Source: Undaria pinnatifida (taxonomy: Eukaryota; Sar; Phaeophyceae; Laminariales; Alariaceae). From it: a DNA stretch of 64,000 nucleotides. The notes below the pieces were generated by a model. That model was not told the DNA's origin. It saw only the letters and a list, made by a program, of their open reading frames with translations, and made no database searches. The translations under genes and the position numbers were made by a program. The stretch is from the NCBI GenBank assembly GCA_012845835.1, contig JABAKD010000023.1, forward strand, positions 15,186,702 to 15,250,701, written 5' to 3'. Positions 46,182 through 56,785 of this stretch are shown here, in pieces. Position 1 is the stretch's first letter. Every line of letters starts with the position of its first letter.

Positions 46182-47795
46182 ATGGATTCCTTAGAGTCTC
46201 GAGTGTCTCAAATGCTGGATATGTTTTCTAACCAGCAGCAAATGCTCCAGACAGTTGTTGAGACACACCAGAGGGAGAATGTGGAGTCCTCTAATTCGCG
46301 TGCTGCGCCGCGAGGCATCGAACTAGAGTCTGGTGTGCACCAGTCGGGTGCCGCCAGTAGGACCGCGGGGAGTACGGGAGGCGATACCCTAGGCTTTGGC
46401 GTGTCCGACATGAGGGTTGGGAGTAGGGGTGTTGTAGACCCAGGCTTGAACCCGCGTGTTTCTGATGAGAATCGTTCCTATGTTCCTGCAGTAAACTTTG
46501 GTTCGGTTGACGGGACTGTTGGTGGGGCTTTAGGTAGCCAGTCCTCTGTTCCGCCCACTACCTCAGCAAGTGAGTGGTGGGGAAAAGTCGCTAGTGGGAA
46601 CACACTGATCCCAGCGGCTGACAGTAGTTCGGGGGAGAGCTTGGGTGGGGGTCTTTTCAAGAAAGTTCCCAAGGCTCCTGCATTTATCGGTGCTGATGTA
46701 TCGTATCCTTCATGGTCGCAGAATTTTCTGCTCAAAGCTCGTCACTACAATCTGAGCGAGCCGTTCACCTGTGATATCGACATTAAAATCGCCGACGTTA
46801 ATTTCGACTTGACCCCTTGGGTAGAGAAGGGATACAGCGTTGGTGTACTGCGTCAGCATAAGATTGCTTGGTGGTTTCTGTTCGACCGCTTGAAGAAAGA
46901 CAGCCACAAAAACATGGCAAGGCAAGCTGGTTCGCCGTATAAGGCTTTTCGCGCGCTCAAGGATCACTTTCTACCGTTGAGTCAGAGTCAAATTCGAGTG
47001 CAGGAAGAAAAACTGAAGTCTCTGCGCATGCGTCCCCACGAGAATCCCACAACTTTCTTTTCATCCATCAGAGAGACGCTTGGTGTGTTGACCATGCTTG
47101 AAGTAACGAAGGATGATCGTGAAGTGTGCAATCTCATGCTGGAAGGACTGTCCCCCGAGTACAAGACTTTGCGTGAGACTCTTGTGGTGTTCTGTTCGAA
47201 TGACCCCTCTTTCATCGAGACCAAAGTGCGTGAGCGGTACCTAGACTTGCAAGCACAGGGTGGTTCTAAGAAGCAGAATAGTGTTGCTCTGGTGTCTAGG
47301 CCTGCGAAGAAGAAGAGTAACTTCAAGAAGCACAACAAGCAGAAGTCTAACTCTGAGTCTGATTCCTCGAAGAAGTCTTTTCAGGGGAGGTGTTACAAGT
47401 GTGGGGAGGTGGGTCACATGAAGCTCGACTGCAAGGCTCGCATCATCCCTCATCCTTTCCAGACTGGAAAGCCCGAGGCCGACGAGAATAAGAGCGGTGA
47501 GCAGTGTGCTATTCCTGATTCGGATCTGGTGTGCAGAAATGGTAGTTACCGCATGAGTGATGACTGCCAAAAGGTGTTGCTTGCAGCATGTCGTAAGGAA
47601 GTGGTCTTGAAGGCGTGTGATGATTTGAGTAGGATGTGGTATGATGTCTCTGGTCTGAAGTGTCTGATGACGTCCCGTGATGATCTGATTATGAGCGCCG
47701 TCAGTAATGATATGATCCTGAAAGCTGTCAACAAGGCTAGATATGTCGAGGATTGGTATGCTGACACAGGTACTTCATATCACATGACTGATTAG
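46182..47795 (+). CDS. Copia Gag with start of protease
   Basis: A 537-residue frame from ATG 46182. The first 150 residues are Ser/Gly-rich with a short coiled-coil start (SRVSQMLDMFSNQQQML). The central region matches the Copia-type gag fold (PSWSQNFLLKARHYN through KTLRETLVVFCSND). A CCHC zinc knuckle for RNA binding lies at about residues 406-419 (CYKCGEVGHMKLDC). The end of the frame, WYADTGTSYHMTD, carries the aspartic protease active site DTG. The frame stops there, while the next ORF begins at 47792 in the -1 frame. Gag forms the particle, and protease would process the polyprotein. Confidence 0.93.
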   Translation: MDSLESRVSQMLDMFSNQQQMLQTVVETHQRENVESSNSRAAPRGIELESGVHQSGAASRTAGSTGGDTLGFGVSDMRVGSRGVVDPGLNPRVSDENRSYVPAVNFGSVDGTVGGALGSQSSVPPTTSASEWWGKVASGNTLIPAADSSSGESLGGGLFKKVPKAPAFIGADVSYPSWSQNFLLKARHYNLSEPFTCDIDIKIADVNFDLTPWVEKGYSVGVLRQHKIAWWFLFDRLKKDSHKNMARQAGSPYKAFRALKDHFLPLSQSQIRVQEEKLKSLRMRPHENPTTFFSSIRETLGVLTMLEVTKDDREVCNLMLEGLSPEYKTLRETLVVFCSNDPSFIETKVRERYLDLQAQGGSKKQNSVALVSRPAKKKSNFKKHNKQKSNSESDSSKKSFQGRCYKCGEVGHMKLDCKARIIPHPFQTGKPEADENKSGEQCAIPDSDLVCRNGSYRMSDDCQKVLLAACRKEVVLKACDDLSRMWYDVSGLKCLMTSRDDLIMSAVSNDMILKAVNKARYVEDWYADTGTSYHMTD

Positions 47796-50700
47796 CTTAC
47801 TCCGGAACGCTAGACTTGGTATTTGTGACTGCTGACAGTGAGTTCTCCGTGGAATTGAAGAACGTATTGTACTCTCCCAACTTGGGGTATAATCTCTTTT
47901 CTCCGAGTGCAGAGTTTGATGGTGAGTCATGGAATGGTCTTGGTGGTCCTAATGGTGTTATGACTGCATTCAATGGACAAGTAACTTTTCAGAACTTCGA
48001 TGGCATGCTGATTGCGTCTGCGTATCGCCTAGGAGAAGCCTCTGTTGGTACGGTGTTGGCTGCTCTCACTCCCGCCAACCCCAAGCATGAAACCACGATG
48101 GATATCAACGATTTCCACAATATTTATGCACATTCGCACGAGGGTCTGCTTCGCACTACTGCAAAGCGATTAGATACCAAGTTGGTTGGTGACATGCATG
48201 CTTGTTCAGGGTGTTCGATGTCGAAGGCTATTCGGAAAGGAATCGTTCGGGAAACTAAAACTCGATCGGATAAAAAGTTGGGCAGAGTTTTTGGTGACCT
48301 GGGAGGAAGGAAGGACATTGCGTCCGTAGGGGGAAAACATTACCCCATGATTGTGAAGGATGATTTCACGAGACGTGCATGGCTGTATTTCCTGAGAAAT
48401 AAATCAGACGCTGGCAGTGCTTTCCGGAGTTTTCTTGCGAGTGTGCGTGCTGATGGTGTCCCGTCATTGGTTGAGATTGTTAGGTCTGACAATGGTGGGG
48501 AGGTTTTCGGGGGGGAGTTTGCATCTGTGTGCAACGAGCTTTTGATCAAACAAGAGTTCACACCGGCTTATAGTCCGCAATATAATGGTGTTGCAGAGCG
48601 TGGGCTGGGATTGATAGAGGAGGCCGCGATGGCGGCTCGTATTCAAGCTAAAGTTCTTTTTGGGCATGTACAGTTACCTAAGACTGATAAACTCTGGGCT
48701 GAGGCTATGCACTGGGCTTGCGAAGCGATGAACCACACTGCGTGTTCTGCTAACCCTGAATCCAAATCGCCGTATGAAATGTGGTATGGTGAACCTCGTC
48801 CCGCTAGACCGTATCCGTTTTTGAAGCCCGCCTACTGTAGGTGGCAGCGACCGTCAAAGCTGCTGCCGAAGGGTGAGAGTTGTTTCTATGTCGGTCCTTC
48901 GAGAGACCACCCGCGTGATTGTCATAGAGTACTTACGAGGGCTGGTACTATTCAAGAAACGAGGGATGTGACGTGGGAGGTGCTGCCGTCACAGCTCCCT
49001 CCGCTGCAACCTTCTTTGCCGATAGAGGTAGCAGAGGAGGGAGGGGAGGATAGTGACGACGATGTTGAAACCGAGATATGGCCGCTTGTGGGAAGAGGAG
49101 TCGCTCACACACTTTTGAAACGTGATGCCGTGCCCTCTGGTGCGGGAGTCGAGGAGGTTGAGAGTGTTGGCGCAGGTAGTATAGGCCCGTCCTTTTCTGT
49201 TCCATCTTCCCCTGCTGAACCGTCTGCCCCCGTGAACATTTCTTCTGGTAGTGTAGCTCCTTCTGTGTCTTCGCCTGTGAATGACGGGGAGGGTCAGGGA
49301 GGGCAGGAATCAGCAGAGGTAGAGATGGGGGATCTGGGAGGAGATGATGAGGTAGAGTCGATGGGGCAGGGAGGGCATGATGATGAAGAGTCGATTGGGT
49401 CGGGAGGACTGGTAGAGGCGGAGGCATCCCCTCCAGCCGCTCGTCGTCCGCGGCATGTGGCCGAGCTTGCTGACTTTAATACTTCCGCGCGTGAAAATGA
49501 TGAAGTGAGAGAAGGTAAGACTCGCGCGCAAACTCGTGCAGTCAACCAGCAGAGTGTACCCGGCCTCATGGCCACCCTAGGACCCATCTTCGCGACAGAG
49601 GTCGTGTACTCATTGTTGTCAGAGCAGAGAGCAGGTGATGAGACGGAATTGCCGAAAGAACTGGTTCAGGATGTAGAATCGGAGCCTGGTAGTTATCAGG
49701 AAGCCCAGCGTTCGAAGTACGCTAAGATTTGGGAAGGAGCCAGGTCTGCCGAAATTGAAGGCTTGATAAGAGCAGGAACGTTCACGTTGGCAGTAAAAGT
49801 CCCGATAGGCTGTAATGTGATTGATGCTAGATGGGTTTTCAAGTGGAAAGCAGACGAAACAGGAAAGATAGTGAAGGCCAAGGCTAGGCTTGTAGCGAAG
49901 GGCTTCAAGCAGAAGTATGGTATGGATTATCGTGAGACATTCTCGACTACCGCAAATGTTGCATCTTTACGATTGCTGATAGTGTTGGCGTGTTTGTACA
50001 ATTTGGAATTACTCCACTGGGATATTGAGCAAGCATTTGTTCAGTCGGAATTGGATCACGAGGTGTTCATGAAGTTGCCTCCTGGCTGTGGGTCGATGTC
50101 AGGAAAGGTTGTCCGTTTGAACAAGAGTTTGTACGGATTGAAGCAGGCTTCTAGGACATTTTACAAGAGGCTGGTGTCGGAACTGAAGAGGATTGGTTTT
50201 GAGCAGTCAATGTCTGACCCCTGTGTCCTGCGTTTCATGATGGGAGACGAGGTATTGGGGATAGTCGCGATCCACGTGGATGACATTTTGTATGCAGGAA
50301 GTAAGAGCCTTGCCAAGGTGGTTGTGGAAGCACTACGTGACTCTCTTCCTACGAAGGACTTGGGGGAGGTCAAGTTCTTTCTAGGTTGTGAATATATTCG
50401 CGACCGTGAGGCTGGTACGATTGAGATTTCTCAGGAAAGTTATATCAGGAGTGTTCTCGAGAGATTCAATATATGTCGCACCAGCTCGATCCCTGCTTCC
50501 CTTGCCAATGATAACAGGTCCGTGATGGAGGATGAGGGGGCAGGAGATGTGCCGTTCCGAGAGGTGGTGGGGAGCCTGATGTGGATCGCCAGCCAGACAA
50601 GGCCCGACATCGCGAATGCTGTGCGGGCGGTGGCGAGGCACTCTCACGAACCAAAGAGGAGCCACTTGAAGGCAGCTCAGAAGATTCTCAATTATCTTCT

Positions 50701-51226
50701 GGAAACGGTGCATCTGACTTTGAAGTTCAAGCAGGATAGTTCGGTAGACGCAGGCACGTTGGTGTATGTAGATGCTGACTTTGCAAGTAGGGCCACTGAC
50801 CGTAGATCAGTTTCGGGTGCGATGGTTTTCGTGGCGGCGATGCTTGTAGTTTGGATTTCTAGGACGCAGAAATGCGTTTCACAGTCAACTTCAGAAGCAG
50901 AGTATCTTGCGATGGGAGATGGTGTAAAGGAGGCTCTGTTTGTAAACGGAATGCTTCAGTTCCTGAGGCCTAGTGCGAAGCCTCGTAAGATAGATGTCCT
51001 TGAAGACAACGATGGTGCGATTGCGCTCCCAGAGAACCCGCTGAGCTCGAGTAGGAGTAAGCACATCGATGTGAGGCACCACTTTCTTAGGAATCTGACC
51101 GAGGAGGGTGTGATCGAAGTCACCCACGTCCCCAGCGAGAAACAACACGCGGACATCCTCACGAAGGCGTTGCCGAGAGATCTTTTTGAAGGTCACCGCG
51201 ACTTTGCACCTGGTATCAAGAAGTAG
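47792..51226 (+). CDS. Copia Pol: integrase, RT, RNase H
   Basis: Open from 47792, overlapping the gag stop in the -1 frame. No natural ATG is apparent, so synthesis probably needs a -1 frameshift, or the frame change is a defect. Domains in order: the rest of the protease (LKNVLYSPNLGYNLFSPS), the His/Cys pre-integrase (NIYAHSHEGLL with CSGCSM), the integrase core with D, D and E (GDLGG, SDNGGEVFGGEF, NGVAERGLGLIEEA), a 230-residue acidic spacer, the RT (NVIDARWVFKWK, HWDIEQAFVQSEL, IHVDDILYAG) and RNase H (YVDADFA, SEAEYLA, HIDVRHHFLR). Integrase inserts the cDNA, and RT/RNase H makes it. No nonsense codon is present, in line with the young LTRs. Confidence 0.95.
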   Translation, partial: LAYSGTLDLVFVTADSEFSVELKNVLYSPNLGYNLFSPSAEFDGESWNGLGGPNGVMTAFNGQVTFQNFDGMLIASAYRLGEASVGTVLAALTPANPKHETTMDINDFHNIYAHSHEGLLRTTAKRLDTKLVGDMHACSGCSMSKAIRKGIVRETKTRSDKKLGRVFGDLGGRKDIASVGGKHYPMIVKDDFTRRAWLYFLRNKSDAGSAFRSFLASVRADGVPSLVEIVRSDNGGEVFGGEFASVCNELLIKQEFTPAYSPQYNGVAERGLGLIEEAAMAARIQAKVLFGHVQLPKTDKLWAEAMHWACEAMNHTACSANPESKSPYEMWYGEPRPARPYPFLKPAYCRWQRPSKLLPKGESCFYVGPSRDHPRDCHRVLTRAGTIQETRDVTWEVLPSQLPPLQPSLPIEVAEEGGEDSDDDVETEIWPLVGRGVAHTLLKRDAVPSGAGVEEVESVGAGSIGPSFSVPSSPAEPSAPVNISSGSVAPSVSSPVNDGEGQGGQESAEVEMGDLGGDDEVESMGQGGHDDEESIGSGGLVEAEASPPAARRPRHVAELADFNTSARENDEVREGKTRAQTRAVNQQSVPGLMATLGPIFATEVVYSLLSEQRAGDETELPKELVQDVESEPGSYQEAQRSKYAKIWEGARSAEIEGLIRAGTFTLAVKVPIGCNVIDARWVFKWKADETGKIVKAKARLVAKGFKQKYGMDYRETFSTTANVASLRLLIVLACLYNLELLHWDIEQAFVQSELDHEVFMKLPPGCGSMSGKVVRLNKSLYGLKQASRTFYKRLVSELKRIGFEQSMSDPCVLRFMMGDEVLGIVAIHVDDILYAGSKSLAKVVVEALRDSLPTKDLGEVKFFLGCEYIRDREAGTIEISQESYIRSVLERFNICRTSSIPASLANDNRSVMEDEGAGDVPFREVVGSLMWIASQTRPDIANAVRAVARHSHEPKRSHLKAAQKILNYLLETVHLTLKFKQDSSVDAGTLVYVDADFASRATDRRSVSGAMVFVAAMLVVWISRTQKCVSQSTSEAEYLAMGDGVKEALFVNGMLQFLRPSAKPRKIDVLEDNDGAIALPENPLSSSRSKHIDVRHHFLRNLTEEGVIEVTHVPSEKQHADILTKALPRDLFEGHRDFAPGIKK

Positions 51227-51301
51227 AAGTCTGAGTCGTTTTGTTTTTGTTTTTGTTTGATATGTATTTGGTCTGGTAGATACAACAGTCCCTATGGAGG
51301 G

Positions 51302-51833
51302 TGTTCGTGATGGCGGCATGTATGTATCAACTGTACTGCGGTGAAACTCTGATTGGTTGGTTTGAATAGCAGAACTGTTGATTGTATGTTGTTGTACCAG
51401 AATACTCTTCTTGTGGTGCTACGGTACTTCGGTAGATTGTACATGTGCACGAGTTATACATCGGACCGTAGTGGTGTGTACGGTACGTCGGTATGTCGGT
51501 ACGTTGGACACATTGACGAGTAGGAAATTTCCTGTAGTGTTGCTAACACGATATAGCTTGTCTCAACGAACAGCCTACCAATAAGTTACAGTTACATACG
51601 TTGTGTCACGGAGGTAAGTTACAGGGATCGTCTCGTGGTATCACCCACGAGCAGTCCCACGGGTATGTACGAGTAGGCACTATGCGAGGAGGTTTAGGTA
51701 TTCGACTACGAGCGGTTGTTACTGGGCTGTGGAGAGTTGGCCCACATGACCCACTCCACTTTCTGACCTGTCTCTCCAGACATTGGTCTCTCTAGTATAA
51801 TACCTTTCTCCAGAAGCCACTGATTTACCAACA
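51302..51833 (+). repeat. Copia 3' LTR
   Basis: 532 bp, preceded by a polypurine tract. It differs from the 5' LTR at three positions. It is directly followed by AGCGG, the second copy of the target duplication, and then by Gypsy integrase sequence on the minus strand. Confidence 0.95.
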
Positions 51834-52440
51834 AGCGGGAGGCGTGGTAGGCGGCCGATGTGGATCTCGTTGGGCGCCAGTCCGGTGGCGGCGTTGACAG
51901 AGTTGTTGTAGGCCGCCGACATGTGCGGCAGTAGTACGTCCCAGTCGGTTTGCTTCTCGTTGCCAACCATGGAGAGCATCTGGGCCAGTACATGGTTGAC
52001 CCGCTCGACGCCGCCGTTGGTGCAGGGGTGGTAGACGCTGGTGTTGACCTTGCGGATGCCGACGCGGTCGTAGACGATGTTGCCAGCTTGGAGGTGAATT
52101 GTTGACCATTGTCGGAGAGGAGCGTCACCGGGCACCCCCAGAGAGGGATGTACTCGTTGAGCAGGATGTCGGCAGTTCCGGCGGCCGTGAAGTTCTCTGC
52201 CGAGACAGCGAACATGTCGGCCCGGCGGCTGAAACGTTCGGTAAATAAGAGGATGTGCACGTTCCCGCGCGGTGTGAGAGGTAGGGGCCCGAAGTAGTCG
52301 ACGCTGACGGTGATGCCAGGGCCGTTGGGTAAAGGGAGGGAGAGCGTCGGCCAGCGAATGGTGTGTCGGGAGGTCTTGCGCGCCTGGCAGTGAAGGCAGC
52401 GGCGGATCCACCAGCGGGCGGAGACGTCCATGCCGATCCA
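51834..52440 (-). pseudogene. Gypsy integrase core, interrupted
   Basis: This continues the frame of 52441-56325 past a TAG (52443-52441). It has the integrase zinc-finger cysteines (CLHCQARKTSRH), the first catalytic Asp in SVDYFGPLP, and the second Asp in LSDNGQQFTSKL. A one-base deletion near 52082 shifts the frame, after which NGGVERVNHVLAQML gives the catalytic Glu. NSVNAATGLAPNEIHIGRLPRLPL then leads straight to the Copia target site. The D-D-E residues are all present, but the reading frame is broken twice and then cut by the insertion. Confidence 0.85.
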
Positions 52441-55400
52441 CTAGTATAACCGTGCCAGCATGCGAACCGTCCGGGTAACTCCAAGGTGTAGGGAGGTGTC
52501 GGCGTGGCATGTGTTCAGCACCCAGGGGCGCATCAGCATTGGAACGTAGACGCGGGGGGGATAGGGTGCAGGTGGCGGGAGGCTGTTCCCGGGTTGAGAT
52601 GTGGATGGTCGTTGGACCAGGAGGGCTGTTTCGTCGTCAGTGCGGTGGAGTCTGCCTTTGGCGGCAAGTGCAAGGACGTCGGAGAGTAGTGGTCGCTGGG
52701 CCGAGGGGATGGAATCCAAGAGGTCAGCCGGCGGCGGAGAAGGGGAGTCCAACGATAGGAAGCGGATGGCGGCGTAGCACACGGGCTCTGCGCGTTGTTC
52801 GCGCGCCCAGTCTCTGTAGGTGTAGCGCTCAACGCGGGCGAGGAGGTGGGGGTCGATATTGAGGTCAACAACAGGATCCGGGAGCAGAAGTGGCGGTGTT
52901 GATGGGGATGTCGGAGAAGTCGTCGAAGGAGGGGCCGGTCTTGGTGCGGTTGGTGCGGGTGACGCGGGCGGCGTGGGGACGGCAGCTGGAGGCGTTGTCG
53001 TCGGGGGAAGCCTTGGTTGGGCCCCGGCCGGGGGCGTGTGCGGTCGACGGGTAGATGTAGATCTTCTGGATACGGTTGGTTTCGGACGGCGTCCGAACCC
53101 ATAGTCTGCGGTAGGTCGGGGGTTTCCCGCGGCGGCGGCGGCGCGATGGCGGGTCCGTGAAGAGATCAGACCAGAAGGCGGTGGTTCCGTGGCGCCAGTG
53201 GTGGACAGCGGGGAGACGACGGGTGGCCTGGAAGCCGAACCAGGAGGAGCGCCGGTGTTCACGGCAGCATTCTCGGAGCTGACGAGCGGCCTGGCGGTGG
53301 AGTCCCGGGTCGAAATAGGCCCGACGAAGTTGTTGGGGATGCCGTGGTGCTCCATGCGTGATCCCAGTAGGCGGAAGTCGGTATAGTCGTCGGCGGTGAA
53401 GGGAAGAGGCTGGATTGTTGGAATGGGTCTTGAAGGGGGGGACACGAGCCCACCCAAGCCGATACCCGGTGTAGGCGGCTCGTTCGGTGCGAAGCCGCAG
53501 GGGCGGATGAGGTAGATGCCAACAGTGTCCGGGCCAGTGAGGCGGTTGCGTCCGGTGCGGTTGGCGTCGGTGGCTGGTTGTGGTAGGCGTGAAAGGAAGT
53601 CGGCGTTGCCGTTGGCCGTACCTTTGCGGTACTTCAGTGTGTAGTTGTAAGCCGAAAGGAACTCGAGCCAGCGCCGGACGCGAGCGTTGTGCTCACCAAC
53701 CTTGGCGATGTTCTCGAGCGCCTTGTGGTCCGAATAAATTTCGAAACGGGTGGACCACAGATGCCCGCGTAGTCGCTTGATCGCCCAAACGATGCTGCCG
53801 GCCTCGAGGTCGAGGGGTGTCCATGAACGCTCGGAGTCCAGAGTGGCGCGGCTGATGTAGATTATCGGGCGGACGGAGCCGTCAGGTTGTTCCTGCTCGA
53901 GAGTCGCTCCAAAACCGTCGATGCTAGCGTCGCAGTAGAGGCGGAAAGGGCGGGAGTCGTCGGCGACGGCGTCCCAGTCGGGGTAGACGAGGATCGGTGG
54001 CTCGGTAAGTTCGTGGAGGATGGCGCGGATGGTGGCTTCTATGGCGGGGGTGAAGTCGAAGGTGGCGCCCTGCTTGAGTAGAGCATTGATGGGGCGAAGG
54101 CGTCTGGAAAGGTTTGGTAGGAACTTGCCGTAGTAGTTGATACCTCCGAGGAGTGATCGCACCTGTTTCTTGTCGGTGGGCATGGGCCTTTTGGTGAGGG
54201 CGGCGACCTTCTCGGAGTTGGGGCTGTAGCCGCCAGCGGAGATGGTGTGCCCCAGGAAGTCGGCGGTTGTGGCGCCAATTTTGGCCTTGGAGGGAGAAAG
54301 TTTGAGGTGGTGCTTACGGAGGCGACCAAAAAGGGCTCGGATGTTGGCGACGTGGTCGGTGGGGTCGGGGTCGAAGACGATGATGTCGTCGAGGTACGCG
54401 GCGACGCGTTCCAAGCCTTTAATGACCTCGTTAATAACCTTAATGAACCAATCGGGGGAGGCACTGCTGCCGTGCGGCATCACAAGCCACTCGAAGAGCC
54501 GGTCTGGCATGCAAAACGCCGTCGAAGGAATGGTATCCTTGTCGATGGTGATTTGGTGGAACGAGGAAACCAAGTCGAAGAGGGAGAAAATGCGCCCTTT
54601 TCCTAAAGAATCGAGGACCTCGTCAACGCGGGGGATGGAAAGCTGTCCGAGGGAGCTGATGGCGTTCAGCTTCTTATAGTTGATGGTGATGCGGACACCG
54701 CTGTCCTTCTTCGGGATGGCGACCATGGGGCTGGAGTAAGGTGAGGTCGAATGCTGAATCAAGCCGGCGGCCAGGTACTGGTCGAGGACGGCGTCGGCCG
54801 TTTTGGTAAGGATGGGGTTGATCCTGTACGGGCGGGAGGTAACTGGTTCGCTGTCCGGAGGTACGGTGATCTTGAACGGCATCAATGAGCACGAGCCGAA
54901 GTCGGTCTTGGAGGTGGAGAAGACGTCCGGAAACTCGCAGAGGACATCTCCAAGGCTGTCGATCACCGATGGGGACCATCCGGAACCGTGGAGGTCGAAG
55001 ATGATGTCGCGCAGAAGCGGCGGCAGACGGTCCCAGAGGTTGAGGAAGTTAGTTCGTTGATCGGTGTCGAGGCGTGCAAGGAGCTGTGGGCACGGGGCTG
55101 TCGGTGGGTACTGGGGATTGGCTGGTGGGGGGTTCTCGCTGGCCACAGGGATGTTGTCGTGTAGGGCATGTACGCCCGGCGTAGGCGGAGGGGCTGGGGG
55201 GTCCAAAGAAGGGTGCCCAAGGGTGGCTAGTGGTACTTCCACCAGCGGGGAGAGGGAGGTTCCGAGGAGGTCGCCCGGTTCGAGATCGGTTGATCCTGAC
55301 AATGGGATAGTGTGGTGTCCGTCGGAGACGAAAATTACCTTGTCGGTGAGAAGGTCCTCGCGGGGGAGCATGTTGACCATGTACTGCCCGGTAAACGCCG

Positions 55401-56325
55401 GGGCGCCTGACTGGCGCACGAGGTTGACCTTGATGAGCTTCGGCGAGGAGGAAAGCGAAATAACTTTCGTGCCGGCGAACCGGAGGTGGTAGACGTCGTC
55501 GGTGTATCGGTCGTCGGGAATGAAGGCGGAGGCCCTGTTGGTGTCGTGGTGGCGGAGGGAAAGTTCGCCCAGGGTCGGTTGGGGGGGCTGGTGTGGCAGC
55601 TGGGGCTGTCGCGGGAGCGTGGTATACGAGCGTCGCTCGAAGCGCATCCAGCTATCTCGCCCCAAGAGGATGGGATGCTGCATAGTTCCTGCAGGAACGA
55701 CGCAAGCCCATACTGCCAGGGCGGCGGTGGGGGTTTGGTGGTGCTTAAACTGGATGCTTAAACGGATGGAAAAGGAGGTGGAGAGGGGAGTCGAGGTTCC
55801 GAAACCTCCCCATGAACGAGGTGAGTTATGTCGCTCGCACTCATCCGTTGCTGACCGGGACGCCTTCAGTTGTTCCACGGCGGCGGCGGTGATGAACGAC
55901 TGAGGGGAGCCTGTGTCGAGCAGCGCCACGAGTTTGCAGCGTTTGGCGGCGGTAGGGCCGCTGTGGACTAGTACTTCGGTCGTGAACGACGCGTCGTCGA
56001 CAGTTAGGATGCCGCTTGTAAGGCACGGTCCATGTTCTGGTATCGTCGGCGCCGTAGTAGCGGGGTATAGGTTGGTTGCGCCGTCGACGGCGGAGACCCG
56101 AGCGAAGTGGCTGCTGGGCAAGGCGTCCGGGGTGGAGGGTGGCAGAAGGAGTCCAAGCGGGGTACTCGGCGTTTGTCGAGGGGGGGGGGGGCTTGTCTCG
56201 TGGATGCCATCTGCGGTGGGGAAGACCCGGCTGGCGTCGGTGGTGGTGGGTGTTGGCTCAGCGGAGCAGGGGGCGAGGGCGCTTGTGGCGTGGAGGCTTG
56301 AGCGAAGGCGTTCGCGGACGTCCAT
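52441..56325 (-). pseudogene. Gypsy protease, RT, RNase H and linker
   Basis: 1294 codons open on the minus strand and in frame with the upstream segments. The first 30 codons (MDVRERLRSS) are the end of the NADAR domain, so 56325 is an internal Met and not the true start. The aspartic protease active site is LLDTGSPQSFI at about residue 133. The RT spans about residues 490-700 with FDLVSSFHQI, PHGSSASPDWF and catalytic YLDDIIV. RNase H follows with YCDASIDGFGATLEQ, DLEAGSIVWAIKRLRGHL and YSDHKALENI. Then come a Pro-rich linker (GLGGLVSPPSR) and the integrase zinc-finger start (CHADTSLHLG). The frame ends at a TAG replacing what is normally a Trp-type position in this family. Confidence 0.9.
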
Positions 56326-56785
56326 AAGTACCCGACCTAGCAGGTTCCGACCGCGCCAGCGCGCCCTTTTGCAGGCAAACGGGTGGTCGGCCCTATAGCC
56401 GATGCCCCAGACGAGGTCGTACGGGCTGGCCTCAGCGATGTGCTTCTCGCCAGTTGCCTCGAGCGCTTGTTATAGGTCCGGATGTTGGCTGAACTTGCAG
56501 AAGTTGGTGTTGAGGACGATGTCGTAGCGGTGTCGCTCCCAACACTCCTGGTCGAAGCCGGACACGGTGCGTCCAAGAGATTTTTGATCGGCGGGGTCGG
56601 GGGTGATTCGGATGCGAAGCTCTGTCGCGGTGTCACCGAAGAGCGCAGCCTTCTACGCCATCATCATCTGTTCGGCGCAGTTGTACGTGACGCTTTCGTA
56701 CTCGATGTCGCACAGGTACCACTGTGAGAAGACGGACGAGGAGTTCCAGAAGAAATGGGAAGAATCCGGGGGGTCCGCGATGTCA
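56290..56785 (-). pseudogene. NADAR (YbiA-like) domain inside the Gypsy polyprotein
   Basis: In frame between nucleocapsid and protease. The signature blocks in order are: the SQWYLCDIEYES start, CAEQMMMA (the Glu-containing box), KAALFGD, KSLGRTVSGFD, CWERHRYDIV, NFCKFSQHPDL, EATGEKHIAEASPYDLVWGIG and GRNLLGRVLMDVRERL. These follow the order of plant and fungal NADAR proteins. The family removes ADP-ribose linked to guanine or hydrolyses N-glycosidic bonds of ADP-ribosylated or riboflavin-precursor substrates. Two nonsense codons interrupt it: TAG 56655-56653 after CAEQMMMA, and TAA 56472-56470 before QALEATG. There is no indel. The substrate in this element is unknown. Confidence 0.85.

Larger units (their letters stand above)
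45491..51833 (+). mobile_element. Copia LTR retrotransposon, young, inserted in Gypsy
   Basis: Complete element with 532-bp LTRs at 45491-46022 and 51302-51833 that differ at only three positions by direct reading, so about 99.4% identical. Both LTRs start TGTTCG and end AACA. The 5-bp sequence AGCGG lies immediately outside both ends (45486-45490 and 51834-51838), a perfect target-site duplication. The insertion splits the integrase gene of the minus-strand Gypsy element. A polypurine tract (TATGGAGGG) directly precedes the 3' LTR. The near-identity of the LTRs means a recent insertion. Confidence 0.96.
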
